Part shown: positions 17,582 to 25,261 of the stretch, piece after piece
How the letters are laid out: every line of letters begins with the position of its first letter
Numbering within the stretch: the stretch's first letter is position 1
Assembly (NCBI GenBank): GCA_016789755.1
Contig: JAEUQG010000191.1
Span: 1 to 32,526 of the forward strand
Length of the DNA: 32,526 nucleotides
Direction: 5' to 3'
Source of the DNA: Bryobacterales bacterium
GTDB lineage: Bacteria > Acidobacteriota > Terriglobia > Bryobacterales > Bryobacteraceae
The notes under the pieces: model-generated
Seen by the model: only the letters and a program-made list of their open reading frames with translations
Told to the model about the DNA's origin: nothing
Database searches by the model: none
Made by a program: the position numbers and the translations under genes

Positions 17582-19335
17582 CGCGCCGCGGCTTCCTCGG
17601 TGCGCTGGCGGCGGCGCAGGCGCAGACGCGCGCACGCCCCAACATTGTGCTGATTCTCACCGACGATCAGGGTTGGTGGGACATCGCGGCTCATGGAAAT
17701 CGCTTCGTGCGCACGCCCCACATGGATCGCCTGGCTGCGGAGGGCGTCAGCTTCGAGAGATTCTACGTGTGTCCCGTCTGCGCCCCGACACGGGCCGAGT
17801 TGATGACCGGCCGCTATTACTTGCGCACCGGAGTCTACAACACCCGATTCGGTGGCGACACCCTCGATGCCCGCGAGACCACACTGCCGCAGGTGCTGCA
17901 ACGGGCCGGTTACCGCACGGGCATCTTCGGCAAATGGCACCTCGGCCGCTATGCCGCGCAGCATCCCATTCATCGCGGCTTCGACGAAACACTGATCTTT
18001 ACCCAAGGCCACACCGAGCGCTACTTCTATCCCGACCAACTGGAGCACAACCGCAAGCCCATCGCGGCTCGCGGCTACGTCACCGATGTGCTCACCGATG
18101 CCGCCATCCAGTTCGTGAAACAGAGCGGCGGGCGCCCCTTCTTCCTCTATCTGCCCTACAATGCCCCGCATTCGCCGAACTATGTGCCCAGCCGCTACAC
18201 TGAGCGATACATGAAGATGGGCGTGCCCATCGGCGATGCCGAAATCTACGGCATGGTGGAGCGTGTCGACGAAAACATCGGCCGGCTGCTGGAGGTCCTG
18301 GACAAAGAAGGGCTTCGCGGCAACACCATCGTGCTCTTCCTCAGCGACAACGGCGGAGTGAGCCGCCATTACAGGGCTCACTTGCGCGGCGCCAAAGCAT
18401 CGGTGTTTGAAGGTGGCGTTCGCGCGCCGCTCTTTGTGCGCTGGCCGGGCCGGTTGCGCCCCGGCACGAAAGTTGAGCCGATGGTCAAGGTCTTCGACAT
18501 CTTCCCAACGTTGTGCGATCTGCTCGGCATCCCTCTGCCCGAAGGCTTGGCCCTCGATGGCAAGAGCGTTCGCGCTTTGCTCGAAACCGGACTCGGCTCA
18601 AGCCCGCATCCATTCCTTTGCCACTACTGGGACCGATTCCGGCCCGGTAAAACGCAGGGCTGGTCGATTTGCGAACCCCGCTTCAAGCTTGTGGGCGAGC
18701 AACTATTCGACCTGGCCAACGACCCTTCGGAAAAATCCGATGTCTCCCGGCAGTATCCCGAAGACAAGCGGCGCCTGCGCGCACGGTTCGATGCATGGTT
18801 CGACGACGTCACGCAAGGCAAAACCTTTGAACCGCCCGCCATCGAGGTAGGCAGGCACGACGAGAACCCTGTCGATCTCGAGCCCAGTTGGGCCCGCCTC
18901 AACGGCACCCACACCACTTGGGCTTCGCCGGGCGATGAAGAAACCACCCCTGCCTCGCCCCTTCCCGGGCGGCACGCGCCATCCACCGTGAACTACACCT
19001 TCGCCGGATACGAATGGGACTCCATCGACTCCTGGCGCACCCCCGGCGAAACCGTGCATTGGAACATCGACGTCGTGCGCGCCGGCCGCTATGAAGTCAC
19101 GCTCAGCTACGGTTGCGACCCGGCCGATGCCGGCGGCCGCTTCCGCATTCGCGCCGGCTCAGCCAGCATCGAAACCGTGGTGCACCCGACGGCCGGACGC
19201 GCCCTGTTCGAAAAGCATGTCTGCGGAGTGCTGCGTCTGGCCAAGGGCCCGGCGAAACTCGAAGTCGCCGCCCTCGAAGTGAAGGGAAAGGAACTGATGG
19301 CGCTGAACCGGATCTGGCTGCGCTCGCTATCATAA
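17569..19335 (+). CDS. Sulfatase (formylglycine type) with C-terminal beta-sandwich domain, Tat-exported
   Basis: This arylsulfatase-family hydrolase (588 residues) removes sulfate esters, likely from polysaccharides, in the periplasm. The N-terminus has a Tat signal (MTRRGFLGALAAAQAQ). RPNIVLILTDDQG carries the two metal Asp residues (32-33). CAPTR (71-75) is the CxPxR formylglycine site with Thr in place of the usual Ser. GKWHLG and FLSDNGG are the other family motifs. After residue about 430 a separate beta-rich domain (YTFAGYEWDSIDSW, then GRYEVTLSYGCDPADAGGRF) resembles carbohydrate-binding beta-sandwiches appended to Planctomycete and Acidobacterial sulfatases. The ATG at 17569 overlaps the kinase by 13 bp; a second ATG at 17578 gives a 4-bp ATGA overlap and starts just at the Tat motif. 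GAAGGA (17551-17556) fits the first better. It requires an FGE maturase, not seen here. Confidence 0.93.
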   Translation: MARMTRRGFLGALAAAQAQTRARPNIVLILTDDQGWWDIAAHGNRFVRTPHMDRLAAEGVSFERFYVCPVCAPTRAELMTGRYYLRTGVYNTRFGGDTLDARETTLPQVLQRAGYRTGIFGKWHLGRYAAQHPIHRGFDETLIFTQGHTERYFYPDQLEHNRKPIAARGYVTDVLTDAAIQFVKQSGGRPFFLYLPYNAPHSPNYVPSRYTERYMKMGVPIGDAEIYGMVERVDENIGRLLEVLDKEGLRGNTIVLFLSDNGGVSRHYRAHLRGAKASVFEGGVRAPLFVRWPGRLRPGTKVEPMVKVFDIFPTLCDLLGIPLPEGLALDGKSVRALLETGLGSSPHPFLCHYWDRFRPGKTQGWSICEPRFKLVGEQLFDLANDPSEKSDVSRQYPEDKRRLRARFDAWFDDVTQGKTFEPPAIEVGRHDENPVDLEPSWARLNGTHTTWASPGDEETTPASPLPGRHAPSTVNYTFAGYEWDSIDSWRTPGETVHWNIDVVRAGRYEVTLSYGCDPADAGGRFRIRAGSASIETVVHPTAGRALFEKHVCGVLRLAKGPAKLEVAALEVKGKELMALNRIWLRSLS

Positions 19336-19342
19336 AAGTACG

Positions 19343-20008
19343 ATGCGTACTTACTTCATCTTGCCGTTCCTTTCAGGCCTTCTCTTCGCTGGAGCTGAAG
19401 AAGATAAAAGGCTCGAAAACGCCGCCATCATGTTCGAAGAAGTGATGGGGACCAAGGACAAGGAGATCCCTCAAGACCTCCTGGATAAGGCCTCCTGCGC
19501 GGTGTTCGTCCCCGGTTTGAAGAAGGGCGCCTTCGTGTTCGGCGCCAAGTACGGGCGCGGCTTTGTTTCCTGCCGCAAAAAGGAAGGCCCCGGCTGGTCG
19601 GCGCCCGGCGCGATTCGCGTCGAAGGCGGCAGTTTCGGCTTGCAGATCGGTGGATCGGAAACCGATGTCATCATGCTCGTGATGAACGACAAGGGAGCCT
19701 CCCGCCTGATGAGCAGTAAATTCACCCTCGGTGGCGATGCCTCCGCCGCGGCCGGTCCGGTGGGACGCACGGCGTCCGCGGAAACCGATGCCACCATGCG
19801 CGCTGAAATCCTCACCTGGTCGCGTGCCCGCGGCGTATTCGCCGGCATTTCCCTCCAGGGCGCGACGCTTCGCCCGGACAAGGATGCCATCAAAGGCATC
19901 TACGGAAAAGAGATGGAAAACAAGGATATCGTCTTCGGTAGCGTGGAGACGCCCGCCGCCGCCGGCAAGCTCATCGGGCTCCTCAATAAGTTCAGCGGAC
20001 GCAAGTAG
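19343..20008 (+). CDS. SYLF-domain (Ysc84/DUF500) lipid-binding protein, secreted
   Basis: This 221-residue protein has a short signal peptide (MRTYFILPFLSGLLFAGA) followed by a full SYLF domain. Motifs are IPQDLLDKASCAVFVPGLKKGAFVFGAKYG, GRGFVSCRK, WSAPGAIRVEGGSFGLQIGG, DVIMLVMNDKGASRLMSSKFTLGGDASAAAGPVGR, and the closing AEILTWSRARGVFAGISLQGATLRPD. SYLF domains bind phosphoinositides in eukaryotes; bacterial versions are exported and poorly understood. The gene starts 7 bp after the sulfatase stop and ends 11 bp before the YbjD-like gene, so it is clearly within one operon. No strong Shine-Dalgarno is visible, which suggests reinitiation from the upstream gene. Family call firm, role unknown. 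Confidence 0.92.
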   Translation: MRTYFILPFLSGLLFAGAEEDKRLENAAIMFEEVMGTKDKEIPQDLLDKASCAVFVPGLKKGAFVFGAKYGRGFVSCRKKEGPGWSAPGAIRVEGGSFGLQIGGSETDVIMLVMNDKGASRLMSSKFTLGGDASAAAGPVGRTASAETDATMRAEILTWSRARGVFAGISLQGATLRPDKDAIKGIYGKEMENKDIVFGSVETPAAAGKLIGLLNKFSGRK

Positions 20009-20019
20009 AATAGAGCTTC

Positions 20020-21669
20020 ATGTATCTGCGGGCTTTCCGCGTCGAGAACTTCCGCGGCATCGTTTTCGCCTCGCTCAGCTTCGACAAGACCACCGTTCTC
20101 ATCGGCGAGAACGACTGCGGCAAATCGAGCATCCTGGAAGCATTGGCCATCGCGCTCGGCGTGGGCGCCGACGGCCACGCCTTCGCTTTCGACCGCCATC
20201 ATGCCCATCTCGATGGCGACGATCCGGCCCCCGTCCGCATCGCGCTCACTCTCGAAGAGGACGCTCCCGGCCAATGGAACTCCACGCTCCCGCGAAAGCT
20301 GAAGTTGTGGACAACGCGCTGGTCCGCGCCGCGCACGCTCTATGTGGAAGTGCAGGCGGCATGGGCCGGCCCCGGCGATGAGCCCATCGTCACCTGGGGC
20401 GCCCGCACACGGCGCGACGGGCCCCTGCTCTGCGTCAACAGCCCGGAACTCATTCAGTGGGTGCGCCGCATCAGTCCACTGTTGTGGCTGCGCGGCGGCA
20501 TCGTTTCTTCGACTCCCGAGCCCCGCAACGGGCCCCCAATACACAGCGGCAACGTCGAGATCGACCAGATGATCGATGCCGTGGAAGAGCACTACCGCAG
20601 CGTCGTGGCCGGCACCAGTTCCGATCTGTCGGCGGAACTTGAGAAAGGCTTCGCCGCGGCCCGCTCGCTTCTGGAACAATCCGGCGGTACGGTTACCGGC
20701 GCTTGGGGAAGGCTTGGGCCGGCGCTCGAAGAAATCACTGGCAGACAGCGCGTTCCTTCGGCATCCACCCCGGGGCCGCCGCGCTATCACGGCGGTGCCG
20801 CCCAGAAGATCGGGCTCCTCTTGCTGGTCGGCGCCGTGCTGCGCAGTGGCTACCTTGTGGCGCCCGGAACTGCTCCCGTAATCCTCATCGAAGATCCCGA
20901 AGCGCATCTCCATCCCATGACACTGGCCTCCGTCTGGGGAATTCTCGAACAGATCCGCTGGCAGAAAATCGTGGCCACCCATTCCGGAACGCTGCTCTCC
21001 GGCGCTCCGCTTTCGTCCATCCGCCGCCTGCTGCGCGAGAAAGGCGTTGTCCTCGAGTTCTCCGTCCCTCACGGCAAGCTCAGCAGCGAAGAACTCCGGC
21101 GTTGGAGCTATCACATCCGCAGCCGCAGAGCGAGTGCGATGTTCGCCCGCTGCTGGCTGCTGGTGGAAGGAGAAACCGAGTTCTGGTTGCTGCCCGAGCT
21201 GGCCCGCATCCTCGGCTACGATCTCGCCGTAGAGGGTGTCACCTGTGTCGAGTTCGCCCAGAGCGGACTCACCGCCTTGATTAAAGTCGCCCAAAACCTC
21301 GGCATCGAATGGCACCTCCTGTCGGACGGCGATGAGGCCGGCCAGCACTACCGGGACATGGCGCGCCCGTTCTTTGACCCCGAAGATCAGCCACGGCGTG
21401 TTACCGTTCTCGCCGAACGCGACATTGAGCATTGCTTCTATCAGCACGGCTTCGCCCACATCTACCGCAAGGCCGCGTTCCCCAATGCCAAAGCGCCGTC
21501 CAAGGGAAGTCCGAAGGCCACCATCCTCCAGGCCGTCGGACGCACATCGAAGCCCTATCTTGCTTTACAGATCCTCGAGGCCGTGGCCGATGCCGGTCCC
21601 GGCCGAGTGCCCTCGGTTCTCCGCCGAGCCATCGAAACCGCCATCGACTTGGCGAGACATTCCACCTGA
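20020..21669 (+). CDS. ybjD: YbjD-type OLD-family ATPase/TOPRIM putative endonuclease
   Basis: This 549-residue protein resembles E. coli YbjD (DUF2813, about 550 residues) along its length. The N-terminal ABC-type ATPase half has FRVENFRGI, a Walker A GENDCGKSS (29-37), Walker B VILIEDPEAHLHP (287-299) and ATHSGTLLS (the H-loop region). The C-terminal TOPRIM half has FARCWLLVEGETEFWLLPELAR with Glu383, then FAQSGL and GIEWHLLSDGDEAG with Asp436 and Asp438. OLD proteins couple ATP binding to metal-dependent DNA cleavage; related Gabija GajA and P2 Old act in phage defence or exclusion. The cellular role of YbjD itself is not established. No UvrD-like partner (GajB) lies beside it. It starts 11 bp after the SYLF gene, so it sits in an otherwise envelope-related run. 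Confidence 0.9.
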   Translation: MYLRAFRVENFRGIVFASLSFDKTTVLIGENDCGKSSILEALAIALGVGADGHAFAFDRHHAHLDGDDPAPVRIALTLEEDAPGQWNSTLPRKLKLWTTRWSAPRTLYVEVQAAWAGPGDEPIVTWGARTRRDGPLLCVNSPELIQWVRRISPLLWLRGGIVSSTPEPRNGPPIHSGNVEIDQMIDAVEEHYRSVVAGTSSDLSAELEKGFAAARSLLEQSGGTVTGAWGRLGPALEEITGRQRVPSASTPGPPRYHGGAAQKIGLLLLVGAVLRSGYLVAPGTAPVILIEDPEAHLHPMTLASVWGILEQIRWQKIVATHSGTLLSGAPLSSIRRLLREKGVVLEFSVPHGKLSSEELRRWSYHIRSRRASAMFARCWLLVEGETEFWLLPELARILGYDLAVEGVTCVEFAQSGLTALIKVAQNLGIEWHLLSDGDEAGQHYRDMARPFFDPEDQPRRVTVLAERDIEHCFYQHGFAHIYRKAAFPNAKAPSKGSPKATILQAVGRTSKPYLALQILEAVADAGPGRVPSVLRRAIETAIDLARHST

Positions 21670-21674
21670 TGGGC

Positions 21675-21692
21675 TAAGATATTTCATATATC
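21675..21692 (+). promoter_or_regulatory. AT-rich inverted-repeat element upstream of the second Oar-like receptor
   Basis: TAAGATATTTCATATATC contains a perfect 5-bp inverted repeat, GATAT (21678-21682) and ATATC (21688-21692), in an otherwise GC-rich gap. TAAGAT may serve as a -10, but the best -35-like hexamer (TTGGCG, 21649-21654) gives a 20-bp spacer, which is long. The element resembles that at 5616-5632 upstream of the first receptor. It could be a promoter, an operator, or both, giving the receptor-lyase pair its own transcription start. Confidence 0.4.
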
Positions 21693-21749
21693 AATCAGGT
21701 GTCTGTAACGGACAGTCCAAAGTCCGCCTTAAGAAAGAAGGGGCTGGCT

Positions 21750-24700
21750 ATGTCGCCTTTGAAATCCTCCCCAGCGCACGTCGCGCTGGCTGCCTTCCTT
21801 GCGTTTTCCTTGCCTGTTGCCGCACAAATCGGCGGCGCCGGCGCCATCAAAGGCTCCATTGCCGACCCCACGGGAGCGATGATTCCCGCGGCGCAAGTGG
21901 TCGCCACCAACATCGCCACCGGCGTGGAGACCCGGCGCGAAACCACCGCGGCGGGATTGTATGTGATTGCTCCGTTGCCCGCGGGCGTATATAAGTTGGC
22001 GGCCTCGGCGCAGGGCTTCCGCACCCTTGTACAGGATCGGATTGTCGTCGACGCCCTCACCACCGTGGAACTCGATCTGAAGTTGGAGGTCGGCGCGACT
22101 GCCGAAAGCGTCACCGTATCGGCCACGCCCCCCGAACTCAATACCGCCGATGCGCGTATGGGACAAACCATGCGCAACGACATGTACACCGCCCTGCCGT
22201 TGTCCATGGGCGGCGGCAATCCCCGCAACCCGGCATCGTTCATCTACCTCATGCCCGGAGTGCAGGAAGGCGGCACGTTCGGCTTCATCAACGGCGGGCA
22301 GAGCTTCTCCAAAGATGTCTACATCGAAGGCTTGCCGATCACAGACGCCGTGCGCCAAGGGGAAAGCCGCGCCCTGCAATTCGCCGTCTCCGTGGAGTCG
22401 GTTGAGCAGTTCCAGGTCGAAACCAGCGGCCAGTCCGTCGAGTTCAACGGCCAGGGCTCGGAGAACTACACCATCAAATCCGGCACCAACGATCTGCACG
22501 GCTCGCTCTATGAATACTTCCGCAATACCAAGCTCGATGCGCGCGGCTTCTTCGCTCCCTCCCGCACACAGCAGAATCAAAATCAATTCGGATTCACCAT
22601 CGGCGGCCCGGTCATGCGCAACAAGCTCTTCTTCTTCGGCGCCTACGATGGCTACCGGTACCGCGTCGCGACGCCGTTTCAATTTGTCACCGTCCCCACC
22701 ATGCGCATGCGCGCAGGAGATTTCGGCGAACTTCCCGTCAACATTTTCGACCCCGCCACTACCAATTGCCCCAACGGCGCCAACTGCACCCGCCAGCCGT
22801 TTGCCGGCAATGTGATCCCAGCCAGCCGCATCTCTTCGGCTTCCAGGCTGTTTCAGGAGCCATTGCCCGCCCCAACGCAAGCCGGCATTGCCAGCAACTT
22901 CCTCAACAACAACCCCGGCGTCGGATTCAACAATCAGAACGGCACCGCCAAAGTCGACTACAACCACTCCGAAGCGCATCGCTTCAGCGTCATGTTCTCG
23001 CGCGGCTCGCATGAACAAAGCAGCGCCATTCGCGGTAATCCCGTACCCTTGCCGCTTCCCTACACCGTCACGCGCGTCGTCAGCGAAGTGCCCACTGTCG
23101 GCCAGGTCAAGCACACCTGGGTTCTTAACTCCACCATGATGAATCAGATCAACCTCGGCGCATCGCGGTTGTGGGTCCCCATCACCAACCCCACCATCGA
23201 CGGCAACTGGGTGGAGAAGGCCGGAATCCGCGGTTTGCCCAAAGGCGATGCCACGCAGTCTTTCCCCGAAACCTCTTTCGCTGGGCCCAACGCACCTCAG
23301 GGATGGCGCGGCACCGATGCGCGCCCGTTCCTCGATGCGCTCAACAACTACACCCTGCAGGACAGCTTTCAGTGGATCAAGAACAGCCATTCCATCAAAG
23401 CAGGCTTCCAGCATCAGCGCCTGCAGGACAACTACCGCGCCCGCTGGGACGGCACGCTCTTCATCGCCGGATTCAGCAACCTGCAGACCGCCGGCTTCAA
23501 CAACGGCACCCTGCAGAACGCCACCGGCAACGCCTACGCCAGCTATCTCATGGGGACGCTGGGGTCCGCCACGGTCAATGAAGATTCCGTGGTTACTTCC
23601 GGCGCTCGCTTCCGCAGCTATGCCTGGTGGATCGGCGATGACTGGAAAATCACACGCAACCTGACGCTCAACCTCGGCATGCGCCACGACATCATGCTCC
23701 CCTACGTGGAGGTGGTCGATCGCGTCTCCTGGTTCAATCCCGACATCCCCAATCCGGCGGTCGGAGGTTTCCGCGGCGCTCTGCAATTCGGCGGCAACGG
23801 CCAGTCCCCGCTCTACTGCAACTGCAGCACCCGCATCAAGACTCATCTCAACAACTGGGGCCCTCGGCTCGGCTTCGCCTGGCGGCTCGGCGGCAAGACC
23901 GTTATCCGTTCCGGCTACGGCATGATGTACACCCGCCACGGAGCGGTCGGCGGGCGCGGCGGCGCACGCGAAGGCACCGGCAAACTCGGCTTCACCGCCG
24001 CTCCCGGCTTCCCCTCGCCCGACGGCTTCAGCCCAGCCTTCGATTGGGATGACGGCGTACCTGCCTATGAGCGCCCTCCTTTCATTGACGCGACACTCAA
24101 CACGGGCTTCTACACCACTCGGCCCACCGCCGGCTCCGTCGCTTATGACAACCCCGAAGAGGGCGCCCGCCCGCCGCGCTATCAGAATTGGAATCTCTCC
24201 ATCCAGCACGCCATTTCGCCCACCATCACGCTCACGGCGGGCTACGCCGGCGGCAACGGCAAACTGCTGCGCGGCGGCGGTCGCGGCATCTGGTCGGGCC
24301 AGATCCATCCACGCTACCTGGCCCTCGGCAATTTGCTCACATCGCAAGTCAACGCCACCACACTGGCGCAGGCGCGCGCCATCATCCCCGATGTTGCACT
24401 CCCCTATTCCACCTTCCGCGGCACGTTCGCCCAGATGCTGCGTCCGTTCCCGCAGTACAGCGGCGTCAACGTCGATTTCGTTAATCTCGCCAGTTCCAAC
24501 TACAACTCGCTGCAACTCACCTTGCAGAAGCGCATGGCGAACGGACTCACGTTCAACATCAATCACACCTGGAGCAAGACGCTCTCCGATGCCGGCGCCG
24601 GCCGCAGCGAGTACTTCTGGGAGATCGAGAAAACGCATGGAGAAAGCGATCGCCGCCACGTGTTCAATGCGATGGTAGTCTACCAACTGCCCTTCGGACG

Positions 24701-25229
24701 CGGCCGTGCGATCAACCCTGCCAACGCCGTCGTGCGCGGACTCGTGGAAGGCTGGAGGCTTTCCAGCATCACCCGTCTGCGCTCGGGCAATCCCTACGGC
24801 ATCATCGCCGCGGCTTGCCAGTTGCCCAATGCCGGCGGATGCCGCGCTTCCTACAACCCGAACTTCAACGGCTCCGTCCGCATCAACGGCGAATGGGGTA
24901 GCGGCGATCTGCTCGGCGCCCGCCCGCAGTTCCTCGATCGCACGGCGTTCATCAACCCCGCCGCCTACACCTACGGCAACACGCCCGGCGCTGGCGCCTA
25001 CGGACTCTACGGCCCCGGATTCTGGAACGAGGATCTGAGCGTGACACGGCAGTTCCGCATCACCGAACGCTTCAAACTCGACTTCGCCGCCGAGTCCTTC
25101 AATGTCACCAACGCGGTCATCTTTAACGGACCCGCCTCGCTCGACATCAATAACGCCAACTTCGGACGCATCACCAGCCAGCAGAACAGCCCGCGTTCCC
25201 TGCAACTGGGGCTGAAGCTGCAATTCTGA
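21750..25229 (+). CDS. Oar-like TonB-dependent receptor with N-terminal carboxypeptidase-regulatory-like domain (second)
   Basis: This 1159-residue outer-membrane protein is related in architecture to the one at 5675. The ATG at 21750 (AAGGGG just upstream) is preferred over the GTG at 21699 because it starts at the signal peptide (VALAAFLAFSLPVAAQ, cleavage near residue 26). Residues about 33-112 form the CarboxypepD_reg-like domain (GAIKGSIADPTGAMIPAAQ; GLYVIAPLPAGVYKL). The plug region has FINGGQSFSKDVYIEGLPITD. The barrel runs to the C-terminal LQLGLKLQF with terminal Phe. No TonB box is obvious. The next gene, 32 bp downstream, encodes an oligogalacturonate lyase, so pectin fragments are a reasonable guess for the ligand. 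The 80-bp gap from ybjD holds an AT-rich element shared with the first receptor. Confidence 0.88.
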   Translation: MSPLKSSPAHVALAAFLAFSLPVAAQIGGAGAIKGSIADPTGAMIPAAQVVATNIATGVETRRETTAAGLYVIAPLPAGVYKLAASAQGFRTLVQDRIVVDALTTVELDLKLEVGATAESVTVSATPPELNTADARMGQTMRNDMYTALPLSMGGGNPRNPASFIYLMPGVQEGGTFGFINGGQSFSKDVYIEGLPITDAVRQGESRALQFAVSVESVEQFQVETSGQSVEFNGQGSENYTIKSGTNDLHGSLYEYFRNTKLDARGFFAPSRTQQNQNQFGFTIGGPVMRNKLFFFGAYDGYRYRVATPFQFVTVPTMRMRAGDFGELPVNIFDPATTNCPNGANCTRQPFAGNVIPASRISSASRLFQEPLPAPTQAGIASNFLNNNPGVGFNNQNGTAKVDYNHSEAHRFSVMFSRGSHEQSSAIRGNPVPLPLPYTVTRVVSEVPTVGQVKHTWVLNSTMMNQINLGASRLWVPITNPTIDGNWVEKAGIRGLPKGDATQSFPETSFAGPNAPQGWRGTDARPFLDALNNYTLQDSFQWIKNSHSIKAGFQHQRLQDNYRARWDGTLFIAGFSNLQTAGFNNGTLQNATGNAYASYLMGTLGSATVNEDSVVTSGARFRSYAWWIGDDWKITRNLTLNLGMRHDIMLPYVEVVDRVSWFNPDIPNPAVGGFRGALQFGGNGQSPLYCNCSTRIKTHLNNWGPRLGFAWRLGGKTVIRSGYGMMYTRHGAVGGRGGAREGTGKLGFTAAPGFPSPDGFSPAFDWDDGVPAYERPPFIDATLNTGFYTTRPTAGSVAYDNPEEGARPPRYQNWNLSIQHAISPTITLTAGYAGGNGKLLRGGGRGIWSGQIHPRYLALGNLLTSQVNATTLAQARAIIPDVALPYSTFRGTFAQMLRPFPQYSGVNVDFVNLASSNYNSLQLTLQKRMANGLTFNINHTWSKTLSDAGAGRSEYFWEIEKTHGESDRRHVFNAMVVYQLPFGRGRAINPANAVVRGLVEGWRLSSITRLRSGNPYGIIAAACQLPNAGGCRASYNPNFNGSVRINGEWGSGDLLGARPQFLDRTAFINPAAYTYGNTPGAGAYGLYGPGFWNEDLSVTRQFRITERFKLDFAAESFNVTNAVIFNGPASLDINNANFGRITSQQNSPRSLQLGLKLQF

Positions 25230-25261
25230 TAAAAGCAATTCCCCCAAAAAAAGGAGACGCC

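Noticed and set aside
20020..21669. Gabija defence system
   Set aside because: The OLD protein resembles YbjD rather than GajA, and no UvrD-like GajB gene is adjacent.
21703..21714. CTGT...ACAG inverted pair just before the second receptor
   Set aside because: Only 4-bp arms in a single copy; expected by chance in a region of this size.
21729..25247. A 1172-codon open frame on the minus strand, antisense to the second receptor
   Set aside because: Same reasoning; composition is skewed and the plus-strand receptor is clear. Two such long shadows opposite homologous genes are expected from shared codon bias.
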